Shown here in pieces: positions 57,289 to 64,000 of a stretch of 64,000 bases of DNA. Position numbers and translations under genes: made by a program. The notes beneath the pieces are model-generated. The model did no database searches and was not told where the DNA came from. It saw only the letters and a program-made list of their open reading frames with translations. The number at the start of each line of letters is the position of its first letter. Position 1 is the stretch's first letter. Source of the stretch: Glutinoglossum americanum (Eukaryota > Ascomycota > Geoglossomycetes > Geoglossales > Geoglossaceae); contig JAGHQL010000043.1 of assembly GCA_020080175.1 (NCBI GenBank), positions 89,680-153,679 of the forward strand, read 5' to 3'.

Positions 57289-60200
57289 TCAAGTGTAGAT
57301 GCTCTCGGTGATCGCGTTGACCTGCAGCCCTGTCTCGGCCATTTGAGAGTCCTTTAGAAAGTCCAATGGCATCCAAACCAAATGCCCCCTGATCTGTTTC
57401 AATTTCTCCTTGACGTCTGTCCTGCTGGGGTCGTATAGGTGACCTTGCTTAATCCCTTTTGGAAGGAACTTGCTGTAGTCTTGGAAGGATTTTACTATGG
57501 GTTGAACACAAAGTCAGTTATTGCCGGCGCTTCCAATATAGCAAAAAGTAAAATACGGAGATAAGAATCTTAAATAACGTACAGCAATCATCGGGGTCGG
57601 CGTGGAACAAGTCTCGGAAGATATCCGTGTTTCTCGTGGCATTCCCAGTCCACAGTTCCCACAGTTGGTCATCAAGAGGGTCTGCCACAAATCCGTCTTC
57701 CTCCCCTCCATAAATGTTACTATCACAGTCTCCAGGTGGCTGAGCGTTGGCGTCATTGCTGCCATTCAGGTCCTGGGGGGGGAGGAGTCCGAGGTGCTCT
57801 CGCCATAGGAATCTGCGCAGAGTGGCGGCGTGATGACCAGCAACGTATGGCTGGCCGTCCATCATACTATTGATCGTCCTTGTGTCTTCCATGACAATGG
57901 CTAACTCGCTGTCGCGTGATCCCAGTTGCGACTGAGCTGTCAGCAGCAGAACATCATCAATTGACATCGAAACTCACCCGGTCATTCAGGTTAGCGCTTC
58001 CACAGATAACGACTCTGTCATCAACAATGAGGAGCTAGTAGAATATCAACAGACTTAAAACCAAAGAGCGAGCGGAGTTAACCCACTTTAGAGTGAATAT
58101 ATAGCTCCTCCTGTATGAAAGTGTGATCCCCAGGCTCTGGATTGCCAGTCCAAGGCGCCTCTGGAGCTTTATCTCCATGTAGCATAGCACTTGCGGCCAC
58201 AGGATCTACACTCGGGGCCCCTTGGTTATACCCTGCTTCTCCCACTCTTTCCCCCCCGCCTCCGGTGGTGCTACCCATGATATCTCCGGCCTGTGTTCTT
58301 TGAACATTCTGGTGAGGAACGCCCGGTTTCTCGACTTGGACAGGGGTTTTATTGAGGCGATCGAATATGCGGAGGTTGAAGAAGAAAATGTGGTCTGCTA
58401 ATGCATCAGCATCTACCTCTCAATATAGTAGACATGGAACTCTTACTCTTCGGGTCAACACCCTGGGCTGCAATTTGCTGCATTATTGAGTATTCCCCGC
58501 GGCAGATGGATTTATATTGATAATCCATTATAGCCCTAACGAAATTGTTAGATTAAGCACACAGAACAGAAAGCGGCAGAGATTAGGAAGCAGGAAGGGG
58601 TCAAGATGCTTTCTGATTCTACCGGCTAGCTTGGAGGATACGGAGATATGGAAATAACGGGTTATGAACGCAGTAGAAAGAAGGTGCCCGTGGCAAAAAG
58701 GGATATAAACTTAAGATGAGGCATCAAAAACGCAGGGGCTTGAGGAGGCAAAAAGGGGCAAAAGGTACCCGGGGTATGTCGAGAAGCGGGTCAGGCACTG
58801 GAAAGTAATTACGCTTGACTCACCGAGTTCCAGTAGCAGCTTCCTCATTCAAATTGCCTGCAAATCCCGGAATCGCTGGTATAATACAAATGACGCGAAA
58901 CTTTCTCCCCTCTTTACTAGCGCGAACGCAGGCATCAACGATCGCTTTGCCAATGGTATTGTAGATGGGGAATTGTTTGTCTCCCGTTGCAGTGACTTCA
59001 AACGTTAGCAAAGGTCATATGTAAAGACCGTGCAACCTACTGAAAAACTGATTCTCGATGTAAACGTAATGCTGGGCATTCCTGATAATATCACAATAAG
59101 CAGTTTGGATACTATGTTCGGTCAATATCCCACTACTCCAATCGCAACTACTTCTCACGATCTGCGCGTTGACGGTGCCCTGGGGCCCGAAATTCTTCGT
59201 CTCTATGGGGCCCAAAGGGTGCTGTATGTACTGTCCCATGGGATGCGTTGGTCGCTGAACGCCAATAAGCTTCTCGTCAGGACCTTCACGGCCTTTCAGC
59301 ATAAGCCAGTCGTATTTATCGCTGTGCTTATACTTGTCACGTTTACAAAAGTTCCATCTCTATTCCTCTGTTAATGTCTCGAGTTCGGGGTTTCCAACAG
59401 GTTTTGGGTAGGATAATGGTATAATGGTAATGTGGCAGTTGCTGGATCCAAAGAGGAGAGGGATACATAAGGAAAAGTTAGGCTTACCAAGATAAAATGT
59501 TCGGCAATATCGTAAACACAGTCACCAATAACTCCCATGTGAACATCATGCCATGGCATCCGCCCATAATCCGCTTTGTTGAGCAGGTTTGAGTTCCTAT
59601 AAGCTGTAAGATTGCGAAACAGTAGTTAATCTGTCAGGAGACAAGAGGCCCGTACCAGTCCATGACATTTTGAAAGTCCATAACCCGACACTAGGCACGT
59701 TAGTCAATCCATTTTGTTGTTGATGGCGATATGGGCGTGAAAGGATGGGCTCAGATAATTGAGTTATCGAGAGCAAAAGTTGCAAGTAGGCGCCACCTAC
59801 ATTGTTGAAGTCTTGCCCTGGCCAAACTTCATTCTGGATGCCCTCCGGATGTAAGTCTGTTAGGGAGTGCTGTCGGCTGTCCCATCGGCCAAAGCATAAA
59901 TCCAAGCCGCCAATAAAAGCCAGGTTGTAGTCAATGACGATAAATTTTTCGTGGTGAGCCTTGAAGTCCGAATCAGCAGGCAAGAAACAGGTTGGAGCAG
60001 CTCGATACAACACACCCAGTAGAATGTCATGTCTGCTGCATTCTCAAAGACATTGTGATCCGGGTGTCTCATAACCTTGATATTACCGAAGCCAGGCGTT
60101 CCCTCGGGACATAGCGCCTCTAAAGCATGCTTAGAGTGTGCGCTATTGCATGTCAAAGCTTGTTGCAGCTACTCTGGTACTTTAGTCGGGGAATTTCTAC

Positions 60201-60837
60201 GTCTTGGAAATGGGAAGAGGGTTGGCGGAAACTCGCCTCTTTGTAAACGATAACGTATATTTTGACTCCTGCCTCCGCACGCCGTTTTAGGACTTGGTCC
60301 AATCTCCATTCCTGGTAATAATATGGAGGGCGTCGCAGATACTAAAACTTAGCGGGGTTGCAGAAAGGGTCAAAGATGGGACGCACGATTTCAGGAGAGA
60401 GCCACCAATCTTCGATATAGACTGTTTCTTGTGCACGTTCAAGCGCAACAGAAACAGCCTCCAAATGTGTCAGCACATTAATTATATATAGCGCTTTAGG
60501 GGATAGGGCAACCGACCCAAAAGTAGTCTCGCCCGTCCACATACCACTTGATTTTATTCGCTTCGCGCAATGGGGCGAAAGATTCAAACCTGTGGGATTT
60601 GGCTACGAAGGCGCGCCTCTCGTCCGTCTCCTTCTCGTGCTCTTCGTCATGTAGGTGGTTTGGGTTGACCAAATTTTGGATCTTGCCAATTTTGTGCTTG
60701 AAGACCGTCGCTTTGGCCTTTAGATCGGATAAGTTGCTGTCCTGGAGGCGCTGGCGGAGGCTCTCCAAGGGACGGTCGAGGTGGTCTCTGAGCGACCGGT
60801 CCTCACCCTGCTCCGCTTCTTGATATGGTGCTGCCAT
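57289..60837 (-). CDS. Phospholipase D (two HKD motifs, no PX/PH domain)
   Basis: Fourteen exons: 60837-60517, 60458-60387, 60341-60237, 60168-60016, 59959-59801, 59690-59656, 59596-59488, 59359-59041, 58995-58824, 58535-58447, 58397-58087, 58034-57978, 57931-57583 and 57494-57289; 818 residues. PLD hydrolyses phosphatidylcholine to phosphatidic acid and choline on membranes. HKD1 is HEKFIVID at 220-227 followed by [20 protein letters not shown]2 is HSKLLIVD at 613-620 followed by [20 protein letters not shown]. Other landmarks are [34 protein letters not shown] and [15 protein letters not shown] and PH domains of the Spo14 type are absent, as in the shorter fungal PLDs. Intron 3 (60169-60236) appears to be GC-AG (GAG|GCGAGT), and intron 9 (58536-58823) is 288 nt, far longer than the rest. 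All phases close. Confidence 0.95.
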
Positions 60838-62027
60838 TGTAAATGGGAGAATCACTAGCAATTGGACGATTGGCAAGCTTGCTGGTTATTTTATTCTGGA
60901 AACTCGTCGTTTGAGGAAGTGAATATCTAGAGCCACTGACGTCACCATACAAACCCCAACCTACTTTGGTTGTTTTATAAACGATCTTCTTTCATGGATC
61001 ATCGGATTTCCTCAGGGGGCCGAGGAGGTTAGAGCCGCGAATGCCAAGGTGGTACATGCATCGGGTCACTGCATAATGTTATGTACAGCGTACATGGTAC
61101 GCACAACATTCACTGGTGTAAATTCCTGCGGGGTTGATTTTGATAGGGCGCAGTTTGAGATACGCTGGGTGTATTGTGGCAAGCAAAAGTCATTCTTTCG
61201 TCTTTTGCAGGGAAGGCAACAGTGGAATATTTACTGTCCGGCTTGCTGAGACTATCCCAGGATCTGCCCGATAGCCTTAGGAATGAACGCTCGAGTGGTC
61301 CGAGCATCTTCCCCGTTCGCCTTCCTTCCCATCAGCGTTCTGTTAGAGAAACATGTGCACCGGTCGGGCATCTCGAATTTCATTTGACGATGAGATCCAA
61401 GACCGGGTTGGCGGTTCACATGGGAAAGCCCTACGTCTTCAACTGCCTGAGGGTACAGCACGCTAATGCGAATGCGAATGCGCCATGCCAGGCAGCCTGG
61501 GGAGGGATGGGGCGAGAAAAGTAACCCGTAAACCCCTACGTCTCACTCTGCTGACCCAGCAGGGTCATAGTGGACGGGAGAACGAGTTGTCTCGAGGCTT
61601 CATATTTGTTTTGGTGTGATTGGCAGCAGCAGCAGCAGTGGCCGTGGCAGTGCTCAGATATACATCGGCTTCGTGTATGTCTTAGAATAATGACGATGCC
61701 CCGCGACACGTCGATATACCGGATGTTGATATTTGCTCCCCTCACTCACCGATTATGCCAACCACCACGTTGCGATAGCCCTCGAAATCAGCTCCAGCGC
61801 CGTACTCCCATCGCCAACGTATTCTAAAGTCCCCCAAGTTTTACCAATAAATTAGCTGCGCGTCGCGACTCACCAAGCGGATAACTGACTGTGATTTTTC
61901 TCCTCTGCGCTGTGTTTTCTGGTTCCTTGGCTTATTTTCCCGCTGGTAGATCGCGCGATTTTCACGCCTCAACTACAAGATATATTTACGCGTCTGTGTA
62001 TATACGCAAGAGCGAGAACTTCAAAAC
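60838..62027. promoter_or_regulatory. Divergent upstream region PLD/PKR1
   Basis: About 1.2 kb with no supported gene. A short GCA/CAG run lies at 61623-61637. AT-rich sequence precedes PKR1 at 61960-62020. Confidence 0.45.
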
Positions 62028-62507
62028 ATGTCGGCCTTCTTGACTGATCTCTTCAACTCTATTTTCACGCCCGGACCAACTCCTACACTCCTCGTCGCGA
62101 CAAACGTTTCATTCGCGTGTCTTCAGTTTGTCCTGGCTGTCCTCTTCATTGCGACTTACAGCATCCATTTCTTCATTCTGTCAACCCTCTGTGGGGGTCT
62201 TTGGTGGGCGATCAACTGGTTTGTCGCGGAGCTGGCTGCCGCAAAGCAGAAAGAAGATGAGGCTGAGCGCCTGAGGAGCCTCAGGAAAGGGAAGGAGCGC
62301 CAGGTCAGTCCTGTGGAGGGCTCCGAAACGGAGGGGGAGACGGCCGCGAAGGGAGGTCAGGAGGGCGGCAAGGAAGCTATCAAGGAAGTCCAGCCTCTGG
62401 CCGTTCCACCAGCAGATACGATGCGAAAGAGGAGAAGTCTGGCTGGCGAGATGAGCACCGAGGATGAATGGGAGAAGGTGGATGAGGAAGCTGGAAAGGA
62501 CAGATAA
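62028..62507 (+). CDS. PKR1: ER membrane V-ATPase assembly factor Pkr1
   Basis: Single exon, 159 residues. Pkr1 is a small ER membrane protein that helps assemble the V0 sector of the vacuolar ATPase. The N-terminus has the family signature FNSIFTPGPTPTLLVATNVS (residues 9-28), followed by two hydrophobic helices, about 25-43 and 45-67 (with GLWWAINWFV at the end). The cytosolic tail is Lys/Glu-rich and ends with STEDEWEKVDEE, as in filamentous fungal members, which are longer than the yeast protein. The ATG at 62028 is the first in frame and has an AAAC context. SMD1 lies downstream on the same strand. Confidence 0.9.
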   Translation: MSAFLTDLFNSIFTPGPTPTLLVATNVSFACLQFVLAVLFIATYSIHFFILSTLCGGLWWAINWFVAELAAAKQKEDEAERLRSLRKGKERQVSPVEGSETEGETAAKGGQEGGKEAIKEVQPLAVPPADTMRKRRSLAGEMSTEDEWEKVDEEAGKDR

Positions 62508-62873
62508 GGTCGTTTTAACATCTGGTGATACGTTGTACCGTTTGGACTTGCGATTTCAAAGTATACCCAAATCAGATGCACCGAGTCAGATAGGTTAAAA
62601 CAGGGGAGCGTGGAAGTAGATGAGCAATGTAAACAGCATATTTTTTTGGATCTGCCTCGAATCCTATATTTCAAGCCCAAAATATAAACAATCAGATAGG
62701 GCTGATGAACACACTCGGTGCTTGTCACTTTGTCACGTTTTTGCTGTGTGGGCGCCAAGGCCACACGCGAATTCCATCAACATCCATTCACTCGCAACGC
62801 CGAACCACCGCAAACCCCCCAACGAACCCTCGATCTGCGCGCAGCATTCGGTCGTGAAGCCCTCATCGTCAAG
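62508..62873. other. Intergenic region PKR1 to SMD1
   Basis: 366 bp: the PKR1 3' flank, then the SMD1 leader, which becomes C-rich from 62760. No further gene is seen. Confidence 0.5.
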
Positions 62874-63443
62874 ATGAAGCTCGTCAGGTAAGCCAACCTC
62901 CTCCTTACCCTCGGCGCACCGCAATGGCTGAACCTTTCTCCGCCCGCAAGGCCCACCTCCGAGGAGACCTGAACTGATGGGTATTATCGCTACTTCTAGA
63001 TTCTTAATGAAATGCGCGAACGAGACGGTTACCGTTGAGCTAAAAAATGGTACGACTCGGAAAACTCACATACCCTTCCTTTCTCCCTAGCCGACTAACC
63101 AAAAAAACCCACTCATCTAGGCACCATCATCCACGGCACCATCACATCCGTCTCCCCCCAAATGAACACGGCCCTCAAAACCGTCAAGATGACCACCCGC
63201 GGCCGCGACCCCATCTCCCTAGATACGATCAACATCCGAGGCTCAACGGTCCGATATTTCATCCTCCCGGACTCGCTGCCCCTCGACACGCTCCTGATCG
63301 ACGACGCGCCGAAGCCGAAGAACAAGGCTAGGAAGGAGGCTGCTGACAGAGGAGGTGGGGCGAGAGGTAGAGGCAGAGGCGGACCCAGAGGACGAGGAGG
63401 CGGCTTCCGAGGAAGGGGACGTGGCGGCGGAAGGGGATTCTGA
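62874..63443 (+). CDS. SMD1: Small nuclear ribonucleoprotein Sm D1
   Basis: Three exons: 62874-62887 (14 nt), 63000-63049 and 63121-63443; 128 residues. Sm D1 is part of the heptameric Sm ring on U1, U2, U4 and U5 snRNAs. The Sm fold is intact: [40 protein letters not shown], then the Sm2 segment [20 protein letters not shown]. The C-terminal 30 residues are an RG/RGG-rich tail, the usual target of symmetric arginine dimethylation and nuclear-targeting signal. The first exon ends inside codon 5 (AG|GTAAGC); the second intron splits codon Gly21-22 of the NGT turn. The ATG is preceded by a C/A-rich leader. Confidence 0.98.
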
Positions 63444-63900
63444 TGAGGACCTCCGGGAGTTTTTTTTTTCCCTTTACTTCGTTTGGGTCCGCGGGAGGGT
63501 TTCCTTGAGGCAGTACCAAAAAAAAAAAAAAACCACACAACCACTCTAACACTCTACCCAAAACCCTAGCGGATGATCGTCCACGAGCCAGACCCGAAAA
63601 CCCCCTGACCCCTCTCAAGAAACCCGCAACGGGTTGGGGAAGTGGGGAAAGGCCAATGGGCTTTTTTTTTTTTCCGTTCTACCTATTCGATGAGGACTAG
63701 TGTGAACGGGAACGTCCAGAGTTTGGCTAGGTTAGGTCGGGGCATCTATAGGGGGACCTTTTTTTTACGCTTGTTGAGGATCTACGATATAAACAGAAGA
63801 AAAAAAGGGACAAACCTCCCGAATGCGAAGAAATTGCTATGCATAGTCTCACCGCCAGTATAAAAAAACGCCGTGCCCCCCTTTTTTTATCCTCTCCCTC
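63444..63900. other. Region downstream of SMD1 with homopolymer tracts
   Basis: Holds the SMD1 3' flank. T-runs at 63460-63470 and 63662-63673 and a 15-nt A-run at 63518-63532 stand out. No gene is supported. Confidence 0.5.
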
Positions 63901-63912
63901 TTCCCCCCAAGC

Positions 63913-64000
63913 TCACCCTTCACCCCGCACCCCTCCAAATCCTCAAAACAACCAACCTCTCCCATCCCGCCGTCCCCCCGCTCCTCCCCACAACCTCGAC
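63913..64000 (+). CDS. Possible partial exon at the right edge
   Basis: A C-rich stretch reads without stops from a possible acceptor CCCCCAAG to the window end (LTLHPAPLQILKTTNLSHPA and onward). It could be the start of the next gene's coding region. I recognise no family, and the C-rich composition alone could keep the frame open. Confidence 0.2.

Overview
The window is nuclear DNA of a filamentous ascomycete (Pezizomycotina). The evidence is short spliceosomal introns (mostly 45-110 nt, with GTRNGT-like donors, CTRAY branch sites and YAG acceptors), a Zn2Cys6 regulator with a fungal-specific middle domain, fungal forms of GUP1, NUP159, DOP1 and APC2, a LaeA/TAM-type methyltransferase and a NACHT-associated/ankyrin protein. 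Nothing is prokaryotic: there are no operons, CRISPR arrays or insertion sequences. Class or genus cannot be fixed from the sequence alone. Twenty protein genes were modelled; for the 19 with introns or a chosen ATG the exons were joined by hand and every CDS closes as an exact multiple of three.

Layout, left to right: a probable mitochondrial helical-repeat protein (204-2559, +); the head-to-head trafficking pair MON1 (-) and DOP1 (+) at 2.6-11.2 kb; a CENP-K-like kinetochore protein (-) divergent from a triple-KH RNA-binding protein (+) at 11.7-15.5 kb; an eight-exon Zn2Cys6 transcription factor (16.9-19.6 kb, +); proteasome beta-2 subunit PUP1 (-) divergent from nucleoporin NUP159 (+) at 20.2-26.2 kb; actin-related ARP4 (-) divergent from the MBOAT protein GUP1 (+) at 26.8-31.1 kb; an ankyrin protein with a NACHT-associated N-terminus (31.9-34.8 kb, +); an 11-exon SAM methyltransferase (-, 36.3-38.1 kb); APC2 (-) and an F-box protein (-) at 39.6-46.1 kb; a C2H2 zinc-finger protein (+), a GTPBP1/2-like GTPase (+) and a serine/arginine-rich tandem-repeat protein (+) at 48.2-56.5 kb; a 14-exon phospholipase D (-, 57.3-60.8 kb); PKR1 (+) and the spliceosomal core protein SMD1 (+) at 62.0-63.4 kb; and possibly the start of another exon at the right edge.

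Most genes are conserved housekeeping genes: vesicle and endosome traffic (MON1, DOP1, PLD, GUP1, PKR1), cell cycle and chromosome segregation (APC2, CENP-K-like, ARP4), protein turnover (PUP1, F-box, APC2), and RNA metabolism and export (KH protein, NUP159, SMD1). They are independent transcription units, not a pathway cluster. The methyltransferase, the ankyrin protein and the gene-poor stretches at 34.8-36.3, 38.1-39.6, 46.1-48.2 and 49.8-51.6 kb are the more accessory part.

No unmistakable new system is visible. The best leads are in gene architecture: a 9-nt terminal MON1 exon encoding only Val-Phe-stop, two probable GC-AG introns, two stop-free introns of length 3n (KH and ankyrin genes), repeated CGG half-sites just upstream of the Zn2Cys6 gene, ACGTGAT/ACGCGAT motifs upstream of several conserved genes, and a 23-residue tandem-repeat protein with long open frames on both strands.
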